NCBI RefSeq assembly: GCF_018320785.1
Contig: NC_054873.1
Location: forward strand, 21,790,196 to 21,854,195
From: Cheilinus undulatus
Lineage: Eukaryota > Chordata > Actinopteri > Labriformes > Labridae
Length of the DNA: 64,000 nt
Direction: 5' to 3'
Shown here piece by piece: positions 25,560-37,800 of this stretch. The position numbers and the translations under genes were made by a program. Position 1 is the stretch's first letter. Every line of letters starts with the position of its first letter. Under the pieces are notes generated by a model. The model made no database searches. It saw nothing but the letters and a program-made list of their open reading frames with translations, and had not been told where the DNA came from.

Positions 25560-26210
25560 ACAGCTGGTGTTCTGGGTGGCTGAGAAATGAGGGTGTAAAC
25601 TTGCAGCCCTCCACTGACCTGGACTTTGTAGCAGATTGGCTAGATGGAAACTTCTCCTCAGTGCAAAACACATGAAAGGCTACTTGTCTTCCCATTGGAG
25701 TGTTTTGCAAACTTCAAGCAGGCTTTTATATATTTTGCACTGAGAGAAGAAGCTTCCATCTAGCCACTCTGCCAAAAGCCTTTTAGTGGAGGGCTGCAGT
25801 GATCTTTGTCCTAGGATTTCTGGAGCTCAGTCAGAGTGACCATCAGGTTCTTGGTCACCTCCTTTACAAAGGCCCTTCACCCCCTGATTGCTCAGTTTGG
25901 CTGGACAATCTTTTGGATGAACCTCGGTCATGCCAAACTTCTTCCATTTGAGAATTATGGAGGCCACTCCTGGGAAACTTCAGTGCAGCACAAATTTTTG
26001 TCCTTGATCTGTGTTCAGCAGGCAGTTCCTCTGATACCATGGCTTGGTGTTTTGCTGTTATGCATTGTCAGCTGTGAGGCCTTCTTTAGAGAGGTGTGTG
26101 TCTTCCTAAATCATGTCCATAAATTCAATTTACCACAGGTGGACTCCAGTCAAGGTATAGCAACATCTCAGCACAAATCCAGAGAATTGGAGGCGCCAGA
26201 GCAAATTTGA
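25560..26210. repeat. Dispersed fish repeat with internal foldback
   Basis: The block 25590-25665 (CAGCCCTCCACT, GGCTAGATGGAA, CAGTGCAAAA) is the approximate reverse complement of 25735-25800 (TTTTGCACTGAG, CCATCTAGCC, AGTGGAGGGCTG). The sequence from about 25820 to 26160 (starting TCTGGAGCTCAGTCAGAGTGA) belongs to a repeat I recognise as widespread in teleosts. I am not sure of its class. The 124-codon ORF inside it is not a gene. Confidence 0.6.
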
Positions 26211-26394
26211 AAGGGTTAAGTAAAAGGTCACTTTCACTTTGTCGAGGTGGGTTACTGAGTATTGCGGGAAGTGTATAACCCTATGTGCCATTAAGGATAA
26301 AGATATTGTCACCTCTTTTTATGGCGACAGACTGTAAAGTCAATGTAGTGCATCTTTAAAACATCACAAAAATCTACTTGAATGAAATTTAATG

Positions 26395-26540
26395 GGGCAC
26401 AGCTGGCCTGGTACAGAAGCTGGTCATCCAAGCAGGCAGCCTGGGTTGGAGACTGACCAGAGCTCCCCTTCCACGTTGTTTCCTTCTTTCTCTTTGCTAC
26501 ACTATTCACCGTCTCCTCCAAAATAAAAGCAAATACAATC
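26395..26540 (+). mobile_element. tRNA-SINE-like fragment
   Basis: The run GGCACAGCTGGCC, AGGCAGCCTGGGTTGGAGACTGACC and a downstream CTTCCACGTTGTTTCC, followed by an A-rich AATAAAAGCAAA tail, resembles the tRNA-derived fish SINE whose consensus has GGTTCGAGTCCGACC and CATGTCATTCCCC. It is diverged; a family assignment needs a repeat library. Confidence 0.45.
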
Positions 26541-27767
26541 GAAATAGATCAAAAATGCCCATTTGCATCGTGCTAAATAACAAGGGTTCCCCAACTTTTC
26601 AGCCCCTGACCCCCAAAATAACGGCGTCAGAGACCTGGATCTCTTATCTTCTTTGTAGGTGGTGAAAACATAAATCATTGCACAAAGCATCATGTACAAA
26701 TTTACAATTTAGGGAGTGCATTGAACATATTACATCAAAGCACAAATTTCACTCAACTTTGGTTTATGTTAAACTCATTTGAAGGATAGCTTTTTATAAT
26801 AATAGATCAAATGTACCACTTTAAATAATCTTAAATTGTTTTAAATTTGTTTTGTTGCATGCTTTTTAACCCCCACTTTGGGAACTATGGCACAGTTTAC
26901 AAAGCAGTCTCTAGATTAAGGGGGTTTATTTTCTGAGGTCTCTAGGTGTTGAAACAAGCATATCACTTTTAATTCATTAAAGGTAAACCTGTAGCTAAAA
27001 ATTCAGGCAGTTATCTCAACAGCAGCAATGAATTCAGTCCACCACTTGGTGGCGCTGAGGAGCTGTTTGTTGAGCATCTGGCATCATGCCGGGGGTCAGA
27101 GCCACAAACCCTGGGAAAAGCAGCGCTTTGTCCATATAAGGCTGCAATCCATCCGCTTCCCTCTTCCTCCCCAGCTCCCTTCCCCTGTCTTTCTCAGACC
27201 TGAGGGATATTTACAGAGAGCCAGCCTGCCCTTCCTTATTAGGAGCTCAGCCTGTTGTCAGTACTTGTGCTCTGCAGTAAAGTGGTCCATCTCTCTGCTT
27301 TAAGATGAGACAAACAGATGGATGTCTGCTGCTAACTTCAATTTAGTGCTCAGAAGGCTCTGACAGTGTTAAACAGACATCTACTGAGCAGAAGCAATGA
27401 CACTTGAATCAGTAAAGTCACTCATGATGTACGCCCCACCTGGGAGCAGCAGTAGATTAATGTAACAGTCCAAACATACTGGAAATACATCTGTGTTTCT
27501 GTGTTTCCTGTATTAAGCTTGCTCGCTGTGAGAGCATAGTAGCGTTGCAGCTGTTCTGCTATTTTTTTCCATCCAAGTGATGTAGGACATCTGGCAACCA
27601 GGAAAGGATGATACAAGTTTAGTGTGGCTAGAGCAGAAAAAAGCAGACAAACTCTAAAGTGCATGTCATAAATAGGAGAGGAAATAAGACTTACTGCTGT
27701 GAAAGGATGAGATAAATAAAATTAAACCCATGCTATATAATAACCAGGCATTTGCTACAAACACTTT

Positions 27768-28882
27768 TTTTATTAGGGTGCAGACGTCCATTCAATATAT
27801 TAGAAAACCAACATGTGAAGAAAGGCTACATGGAATTTTACTTCAAAAAGGGTATTATTCAAGACTAATATTTATACACATTTAATATACATGACCATGC
27901 TCCCTTGCATTAGAGGAATTGACAATGATCTATGAAAATAATACCTTTAGCAATGGTAAAACCATCCATAGCATGATAGGCTTAACAGAACAGCAATTTC
28001 CATAATTGTGCAATCATCTTTGATCATCAGGTAAGGGTGACTTCTTCCGCTAACTGGATGATGAGTTGGAGGACGGACGAAGCCTCGCAGTTCTTTTGTT
28101 GCTTTGCAAAGAGTAAAGTGCTGCGGTCGACTGACCTGATTCTGCAGTCATTTTCTTTTAAGAGCATGGAGTGTATCACAAAAATACAAATGTACGAGGG
28201 GAGGTGCATAGGTGGAGAGGTAGGTGGGTTCAAACACTTGCATGTGGAAACAAAAAACCCAACAGCTTCATGGACTTCCTCCTGTCGTCAGGATATCAAA
28301 TGTAAAGACAGAGCCTGAAATGGCTTTTTTTTGTTCACCCAAACCTGCTTGACGACATAAGATTTGAACTGTGAGTGGGTTTAAATTGTGAATAATGTGA
28401 CGTGAGTGTGTTCACATAAAATAAATACTATATAAGGTGGGAGCTTTAAGGCCCAAGCTGCCTTGTGTGCTCGTGGAATGTGCACCGAGGAAGTGTGTGA
28501 TGCACGCATGGGAATGTGTGTGCATGTTAGTGTTTTCCCTGACGCACAGTCATAGTATGTAGATGTTGGATGCAGCAGCCGTGGGCATTCTGGCTGTTGT
28601 CAAGTCTCTTGGTACTACAGCCTTAGCCTCGGACCTTTACACCATCCTGTGACAAAACAGGCATTAAGGCACACAGGAAGAAAGCCTCTCCAGCTGTTCA
28701 CAGAGAGGAGGCACAATCCGAGGAGTCGAGCTGTGGTGCTCATGTACGTGTAGGACATTCTCTCCCCCTCTCTCACTCTTTGGCACTTGGAGGAATGTGT
28801 GGAAAAGATGGACGGACGGATGGATGTATGGAGGGAAGGGGAGGGGGGTTTCCCTGCTCATGGTGTCTCTCACTCCCTCAGT
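27768..28882 (-). other. ppp1r12c: Probable ppp1r12c 3' UTR
   Basis: Single-copy-looking, non-coding DNA follows the ppp1r12c stop codon. A minus-strand AATAAA lies at 27768-27773, about 1.1 kb downstream of the stop, and is a candidate poly(A) signal. No transcript evidence is available. Confidence 0.35.
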
Positions 28883-31800
28883 CTATTTGGAGAGTTTGCT
28901 GATGACACGGATCAGTGCTCCATTTTCATCTTTAAGACGTTGGTTGTCTGCTTTCAGGTCAACCAGAACCTAGAGGGAAAAAACAAGCTCACATTAAAAC
29001 AAATATTATCATATATACGGTTTCACTGCTTGTAATCACATTACTGGATTATAAGATGCTGAATGTTAAGATTAAATAGAGTTAAAGCTCTTGTGTGGAA
29101 CTTCGATTAGTGTTGATTTTGGTGCCCCGTGTGGACAAAGTGGCACTTCTTCACTCTTTGCTGCTCGTCTCCTGCATGTGTAAGTCTTGATTTTTGCAAG
29201 AAAAAGTCTAATCATGCCCTCTTTTACAGTCAAATGTGCCACTCATTACTAGTCTGCAGTAGAACATATAAAAAGGTCTCTTCTATAGCTCACGGTTCAT
29301 CACTGTTTGACACCAAACCCCCTGCAGTGTTACCAGACATCAAAATTACAAACATAAAATGATCAAAAATGTCGCTGAAGCTCTTATTTGCTATTTTACT
29401 TCAAAAAGATATCATCAATAAATAATAGTTTCAGTCTTTTTCATAAACCCATAGGAGCTTTAAAACAGTCAAACAGGTGAACCTCAGAACAAAAACAATT
29501 GATGCGCTTGGTTTAGATGTGCAGCTCTGACAGGACATTTTTAGTCAATTTTATTGACTACATCTTTTTTCTTATCACTTGTGACACATGTAAGGTTGTG
29601 TTGTTTGTAATCAAACCCTGAATGACGTTGTCTCTGTATTACAATCAGTATTCCGTCTTTTATCAATTGAACAGCACTTCAATCATCTGCTGCTGTTTTT
29701 GAGTGTGCTTTATACATTTATTTGGATCCACTGGATTTGACCTGACATGTTAGAATTTCTTTTAATTAGAGGAGAACGCAAGTACCTGCAAAACCTTGTG
29801 TTCAGGTGCTTTTAATGGTACTTCCTTTTTAACTACAGACAATTTATAAGAGAAAATGATGGTAAGATGGTCCGACTACTTTACTAACTTTTGTTTTTAG
29901 GTCTATTCAGAACTTGAGGAAAATAACTATTCTACTTGCAACCCTAAAGTATCGAGGCAATGTCTCTGTTTGGTGGAGCCCATCATTACCCATGAAACTA
30001 CTGTGTTCAACAGCTACGCTAAATCTGTCATATTCTTAAATCTAAGTTAAAAAATTATGCTATGTGGCCCTGCAGAAGACATCTCGCTTTCAGAAGAACA
30101 TGTTCTTTTCACATTCTCGAGGAAGAGAGTTATACTATTAACATTTATAGAGTGTCACATTTATGTGTCTGATTGGTGGAGCCATTGGTGCCTGTGAATT
30201 TTGGGTATTGGCTACAACTGAAGTTAATGGTTTTGAAAAAAGTGGGCACTAACTGCTAAACTCAGTGGTGGCGGAAGCTGTCACCACATACAACCTGCTA
30301 TCAGATTAGAAAATAGAAAAATATAGTTCAAGTTTCAAGCTGTAAAGGGCATTTACTATGCTGATTTCTAACACATACACTTGAAGACACATATACGTGT
30401 TTTCATCTGAGCAAAGGGGTCTGAGGGTTTAGTAACTCTTTTAATAGTTAAAGAGACGCTAAACTATGATATAAATAGGTCTATAAATGCGCCCAAACAA
30501 GCAGTGACTTCTAAAAATAAAAACAGTCCATGTTTTGAATTAAACACAGTTGAGTGGAAGATAGTGTCTGTGTGGCACTTTCATCTTGTACTGATTTTTT
30601 TTTTAGAATTTCGGTCCTAAAATGCTGACAGAACAATAAAGAGTTAATGCTATTCAACTTAATAGGGTTCAAGAATTTTGGCAAATATGTGAATATTTTT
30701 TCTCAGACTAGGAGACTAATTGCACTTTCATAACTTCATATCATTAGCTGGTGGAAACAAGCTTCACAGTGGCCTAGAGTAAAAACTATAATAGGAGGAA
30801 ATGGTTGATTCTATCATATTTTGATGGTTTACACAAGATCTTCCTTACATGATTTCTTTTGCATTTAAAGTCCTATTTTTTGTTACAAGTGTGGAATAAA
30901 ACCCACAATTCCCCAAATAAAACCCAACATCTTGGGACATTGGGGATGTTTCGGAATTTTATGCACCCATTTAAATTTGATGCAGGAAATATTTTAATAA
31001 TTGGGACAGTGGTAGCAAAAGTTTAGAATCGCTCTATGTTTAAGTGCTTTGCATTCCAATTTGGATTCATATAAATATATTTACTGCATTCTTTTTTTAC
31101 ACTGCTTTGGCAGTAACTGATCTGTTCATGCCAACAAAGCAAATTGAAATTGAAATTGATATACTTATTTTTAAAGAGCCTCCAAATAAAGTGTGATTGA
31201 ATGTTTTTTTTATTTAACTGGTTGTTCTGTAATGACTTTTTTCCTTTTAAAAATGCCCATCCTTTTACAAACTTTAAACAAAAAGCAAAACAGACATGTA
31301 AGTGAAGTGACAGGGTGTTGTTTTTTTGTATTTTGGTGTGATTTGATCGGCCATTTTGAGAATGGATTCCGGAATCCAGATGATGTCTTAAGAGCACATG
31401 AACAAAGGTCTGAAAGGGTACTCTGGGACTCTTAGCTGTCTGTATATAGGCATTCACCCTCAGAGGACTTGCAGACAAACAGCTCCTGCAGTAACTGAGA
31501 ACACGTTGTTACATTTGAGTTGATCCCTGCAAGTTTTGTACTTTTGTACTAAGACACCGTCTTTTCTTAAAAAAAAATAAAATAAAATAAAATAAAATAA
31601 AAAATAAAATGGATAATATCAGATTTGGTAATTTTTGCATCCTGGAAAACACAAGCTCTTCTGGGTCAAAGAAAAGAAATTTGAATATAATGCACCGGGA
31701 ACCAGAAGAGAGTTGGGGAGAGATATTGGAGGAGATTGCGGAGGATATACCCGAAGAGATTGAGGAGGATATACCCGAAGAGATCAAGGAGGATATACCA

Positions 31801-34800
31801 GAGGACTCGGTGAGATCTGCCAGAACTGTGAGATCTGGGAGAGCCGTGAGATCTCTGAAATCTGAAAAACCAGAGACTTCATCGAGATCTAAGAGAACCC
31901 AGAGTTCAGTGAGATCGGACTCTTTAGAGAGATCTTGGAGGTCCAAGAGATCAGAAAGATCAGAAAACTCAGAGAGTCTGGAAACATCTGGGAAAAGACA
32001 TGAAAGTCATAAGAGGTCTGATAAATACTCTGATCTCCAAGATGAGCTGATCAGAAAGAAAAGAGCTATCGAAGCTCTTGAAGAAGACTTGAGGAGAGAG
32101 AAAAGTGCTAGATCTGATTTGAAAAAAGCACTGGAGAGGGAGAGAAAGGAGAAAGAAGCCCTAAAAAAGACTCTTAAGGAGGAGCGCTATATTGAAGCAG
32201 ACCTCTGGGGTCAAACTGAGCTTTTAAACAGAAGAGTGGATGATCTTAAAAAGTCTCAGAGAGAGCTGAAGCGCTCCAATGAAAAACTGTCCAGCAAAAT
32301 CGGTGAAATGTCCTCAGAACTTAGAGAAAAAAATAAAGAAATTGAGACTCTTAAAAGCAGAGACCAGACTCAAGAGATCTCTAAACTATCTGCTGAGCTG
32401 GAGGAGAAAAAGAAAGTGATCGAGAGGCTCACCAAGGATCTGGAGGCGTCCCATGCTCTGCACATGGAATCAGAAGAGCATAAGAAACTGAGCTGTGACA
32501 AAAACAAGGATCTGAGAAAGCGCCTTGATGAGCAGCTGGAGAAAATTTTGCAGAAAGACAGAGAAATCAGCTCCTTGACCATGGATAATCAAAGTCTTGC
32601 AACAAAAGTTGAAGGCAATGAGTTGATAATCTCCTCTCTGCAGGAGAAAGTTAACAAGTGGGCTGCAAACATCAGAGAACAACAGGCAAAACGCTGTTCA
32701 CTCTGGAAGGACTATGAAGCCACTGCCTCCAAGGGGCAGAAAGACAAAGACGATCTGACAGAGAAAAACCAGGAACAGAAGTTTGAGATCAGTAAGCTGC
32801 AGAGTGAACTCAAGGCTGTCCAGAGTGCACATAAACAGCTTCTGGATGAAAAAGACAGTTGGAGATCTGAGCTGGCAGCAGAGAAGGCTAGGTATGCTAT
32901 GGCATATGCAATTGTTCAGAAGCAACAGGTACAGCTCACTGAGAAGACCCTGGCTTTAGGAAAAAGCGAGTCTGAAGTCAAAATTCTGATGTTCCAGCTG
33001 GGAGAAGCCTCTGGATCCTCAGAGTGTCTCCAGAACGACTTGCAGACGTTAAAGGGAGCGAACGCAGATATCAAGGCCAAGCTCCAGGAAGCAGAGAGGC
33101 AGTGTAACAGACTCGACTGTATGTACCAGGGTCTCTCTGGGCACTTTACAGAGAAGAAGTCTGCCATTGCTGAGCACGAAGCTCATCAGGTAAGGAGCAT
33201 AACCAGGACTTCACAACTCGAAGACGCACTCAATGAGGAAAAAAAGGAAACTTCTGTGCTGCAGCAAAGAGTTGATCAAGTCACCTCTGCTCTTATGAAA
33301 GAACGGCTCACTTGTGGGAAGTATCGAGATGAGCTAAAGGAAGCCTTTAAAAAGCAAATAGAGATCCTGGAGGAGAAGCAGACATTGACTGTAGCTTTCA
33401 AGAGAGCTGAGGGAAGCTTCTTCAACATTCAGTGCAGAAACCTCACCGGCACTGAGTCCAGGCTCAACCAGCAGAGTTGAGCACTGGATACGACCACAGA
33501 GGCTCTGCAAGGAAAACCCATACACCAGCCATCCCCAAATGGCGGCCCGCGGGCCACTTCCAGCCCATCAGGTGTCATCTGGCGCGCGAGACATTTGAGA
33601 AAAAAGACACGCGATATTAGCGCGTTAACTTTGACAGCCCTAATAAATACACATGAAAACTGTAACTTAAAACTTTGAAAATTCTTTAAACAAAAATGGA
33701 CAGCGAGGATGCAAAAAATCTGCTGTCTGAAACTTACTGCCTGATGATTAAAATAGTCAAGTTTCTCATCTAACTTTTACAATAAAAAAGAATATTTCCC
33801 AATATTTTGGACAGGATCATTCAATACACTTGCATATTCTCATTCAGTATTATTGAAGTTAGCCATTTTATCAGTTTACCATTTTGTACATGAACATTTC
33901 ATAATCAAGTTAATGAAAAAAATAGAGTTAACAGTCAATAATTCTCATTTAGGGAAGTTGTTAGGTTGGTTAACTGTAAACTCCATCCATGGAACAACAA
34001 ATTCAAAATCAGAAAAAGAATATGCTGTATGAAACAACTCTTATTCGCACCTCCACACCAACACTGGCCTGCACAAGCTAAAGCCAAGCTAAAAGAGCAG
34101 AAACATGCAAAGTCACTGTGGCCTTAATAAGATTCATCCTGAACGTCTGTCTCCTCACCTTTAGCTCCTCCTCCAACTCTGCCATCCGCCGCTCCAACAT
34201 CCTCCGGTCCTGATGCCACGGAAACATGTGAAGGAGCAGGGGAGGGGGGTGGGAAGAGAGGAAGTGATGTAAGGAAGAGGAAGGGCCACAAAGTGGAGTG
34301 AAAACAGGTGAGAAAGTGGTTCAAGTGGGGAGAAAACAGGAGAGTGTCAACAAACAGTGAGGTGGCAGGAGTGAGGCAGTTGAAGCCACAACAATAACAG
34401 GTGGCATCATCAGTAAGGAAATGTTACCTTTCTCTCCCGCTCCAGTAAGGCAGAACAGTCGCTAAAGCGCTCCTGTCGCTGTTGGAGACAACAAATCAAG
34501 ACATTAGCATAAATGGGACACTAGCTGGTTGACATGATCACAAGCATGATCACTGTGTGCAAAAACACCAGTCCAAAAACAGCAAGAAGAAACTGAACAG
34601 CAGACACCATATGCAGAGTGACAATTATAGTATCATAGTAAAGGTTAAAACAAAGTGTAACTCTGAGCAAATTAGCATTACAGATAATTATGTCATTTAC
34701 ACAGTATCACTTAGAGTCGCTGACATTTGCTTCAAGTCAGACACAAATTAAAGCAATACAGAAAAACTCCCAGGTAAATCAAATAAGCTCTGTGTAGTTT

Positions 34801-37800
34801 AGCTTTCTGTTATTCATTTATTTAAATTTTTGAAAACATGCAACTTCTTCTCGAAAACCTAAAAAGGGTTCTGTTATTGATCTTGAATAGATGCCTTATA
34901 TGTAGAATTAGAGATGTAATCACAGGGTGAGTTACAATACGATATGATCAATTAAACGCCGGTTAGCATGGCCCCTTTGAGGAGAGACCAACCAGAGTGC
35001 CAGCACGGGTGTCAGGCAGCTATGCAGACAGGGTCATTTGCTCCACATAAGAAAAACTGAGCCAAAAAAAGCTCTGGGTAAATTTCCGCTTAATTGAAGT
35101 GAAAAAGTATGTAGCTTAAAGTTTAATTAACTGTGTACTGAGTAGCTACTGAGGAGTTGTACAGTAAAATATAATCCTTCCTTACTGGCAAGAACAAGAG
35201 AATAAATCTTCAACCAGGTTGTTCAGATAAAGTCACACCTCTATAATAATATAAAATACACAGCAAAGCTGATGGTGTTAATTAAACTCATATAGAGTTT
35301 AATTAAAAATACTGAACTGTCCCTTTAACTTCTGTTAATGCTACCCTCATTAAGGTACAAGGTACAAGGTATCTTTATTGGTACCTTAAAAGGTCAATTT
35401 GGTGTGCAGACAGAAGTTCTGTCATTTCACAGACGAAACAACAAATAACAACACTGATTCATAATTCATGACACAATAGAACAAAATACATATTAGGGTT
35501 TTATCTATGTGTAAATTCACAAGTTTCTTCAGACAAAACAGCTGTCTGTGTGCCTTTTTACAGACTGCCTCTCAATTTGGCTCAAAGGTCAGTTTGGGAT
35601 TTTATAATCGTTCAGATATTTATAGCTCTTGGCACATTTAACAGCATGTTTTTGAATTGTTGCCCACTGATTTGGAGCATGGGCTTGAAAATCTATGATC
35701 ATTTCCTTTGTTTTGAAAATATTAAGCTCCAAGAAAGAATTATCAATGCCACAAGAAGAAAAACATGATCTAGAGATGGTGAGCCAACCTGGCAAGCAAA
35801 TATATTAAGATTTTTCCAGATTTAACTATCAACATCTGTTACTAGAAATTTGATGATTGTGTCACGAGTCAGAGCGACAAGACATTACTGTATCCATATA
35901 CTCTCCTAGCCCCATTCATCTGTAAAGCTTCTACAAGGAGGCAAAATATGAAACAATCTAATCAAAACTCAGGGCATCATATGATATAACTCTGATTGTA
36001 GTCTATTTCTAAGAAGTATAGGTGTACACTGAGAGGTCAGGGAATAGTAACTTTCCCTGCATAAACAGCTCCTTGATAAAAATGCTGTGGCAAAACTCAA
36101 AATAACAATCATTTAGATTGATATTAAGATCATGATCTTTAAACATGCACGTATCAAACATAATACTTTTAACACTTACATTATAAATACTTAATACTTA
36201 AATAAACAATGCATCAAAAAGAATCCTGTGACTATAATATAGCAAAAACACTTACCACAACCTATGGACAAAACAAGTGCAAGGCATGTGGCACGCTATT
36301 CAGTTAATTCCTCAAGTAATTGCCGAGCAATACTGACTAGCATGCAGAGTATTTTAATGAATAGTGTCTGTTGCTCAGTGCATAAAATGTTGTACTGCTG
36401 GCTAACACCAGCACATGTAGTGATGTCCAGTAAGTAAGGATCTTCATGCATTCATGCACTAATGTACAGTGCTTAAATTTATTAGACCACCTGTCATATT
36501 TGTCTCAGAGACCATCCATCATCATGAAGTGCTTTAATGCAGACTCTTTCATTTTCAGTGAGCTCTCCACCCTTTACCATTTTGAACAGGAATGAGGAAT
36601 TTCAAACTGAATTCACCTTTTAATACCCAAATTTGAGCCAGCTCACTGGGCTTCTCTGAGAAGTCAGAAATTAATCAAGCATAACATTCAACCACTAAAA
36701 CTCATTTTTCTGTTCAGGAATGCAAGTAAATAACTATAATTTGACATATTAATCAAGAAATATTAATGTGCTTTACTACTTTTTCAGTTTTTTTGTAAAT
36801 CAGTAAATTTCAAAATTCATGGATAACAATAATAATTATATTTTAGCATTAAAAATATCATTTCAGTTAAAGAGCTTCTACATATTGGTGTATTAACCAT
36901 TGCAGAAAAATAAAAAATGATTTTGGTAATTACCAGTGCTGTTAATTTAGAGCAGCTGTGGCATAAACCTGACTTTGGGTGGAGGACTAATAAATTTGTT
37001 AAGCACTGTACCTCCAACATTAGATAGCACAACCCCCCTTAGCCACTGGCTGTACCAGACCATCTACTGCTGTAGAGTTAAAACCAAAGGATGTATAAAG
37101 ATGGACACAGCATCAGTGTCCTCACCTTGTCCATTATGAAGGGGCTTATAAAAGCTGAAAGATCAAGTGCCTTATTGGAAATGCTATCTCAACTTAGCAA
37201 TCTCGGTACAGGCAAAGATTCTGAGTTGTAGTGGGCCTAGCTCAGCCCTTTAGCAAAAAGCTACAAAAATTATAAATATAAAAAAACCCAACTTTTAACA
37301 TCATGTGCAACCGACTTTAAACTAGTTTACAACACAGGTTGTAATATGTGTCTTTGTGCTGTAAACTGGGGACCTACTGGGGATTCTATGACTTCTGCAG
37401 CCAGACCCAAGTGGTCACTTGAGGAACTGTGGTTTTTGATACTGCCACATTGTCTTCCTTTTTTAATAGTGGACTTTTCTGATTGGGTAAAATTCCCTCA
37501 GTACATTAATTTGAAAAGGCTCATGGCATGGTTCTAAAATGTAACTTTTCACTTTTCACATAATATCTTTTGCTCTTTTCTGGTACAAAATATGAATAAA
37601 ACACAAATACCAAAAGATGTTTGTTTGTTACCATACTGAAAAAATACTAGGTTGGTTGTTTCACAGTGACAAGTGATAACTAATTTAATTAAACATCAGC
37701 ATACCCCCCAAAAAATTTCAGTCAAACATAAGCACTCGCTCAAAAAAGTCTGTCTTTTTGTCTTTTTACAGAAGAGGACACAGTTAAAGTTCCTCTCCAT

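Larger units (their letters stand above)
23360..28882. other. Intergenic space between pgghg and ppp1r12c, transposon-rich
   Basis: From the left this holds possible pgghg 5' non-coding sequence, a poly-A run (23758-23776), non-coding DNA, a Tc1 remnant (24720-25470), an unclassified dispersed repeat (25560-26210), a SINE-like piece (26395-26540), non-coding DNA, and then the presumed 3' UTR of ppp1r12c. I found no protein-coding gene; the short ORFs here are not supported. Confidence 0.5.

Noticed and set aside
25836-26210. 124-codon plus-strand ORF
   Set aside because: It lies wholly inside a dispersed teleost repeat and reads its sequence in a non-coding frame.
31023-31478. 151-codon minus-strand ORF before the nested gene
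   Set aside because: Low-complexity composition, overlaps the presumed promoter, and no protein resemblance.
31509-31946. 145-codon minus-strand ORF
   Set aside because: It is antisense to the repetitive 5' part of the nested intronless gene; the Leu/Ser/Ile-rich repeats mirror that gene's repeats.
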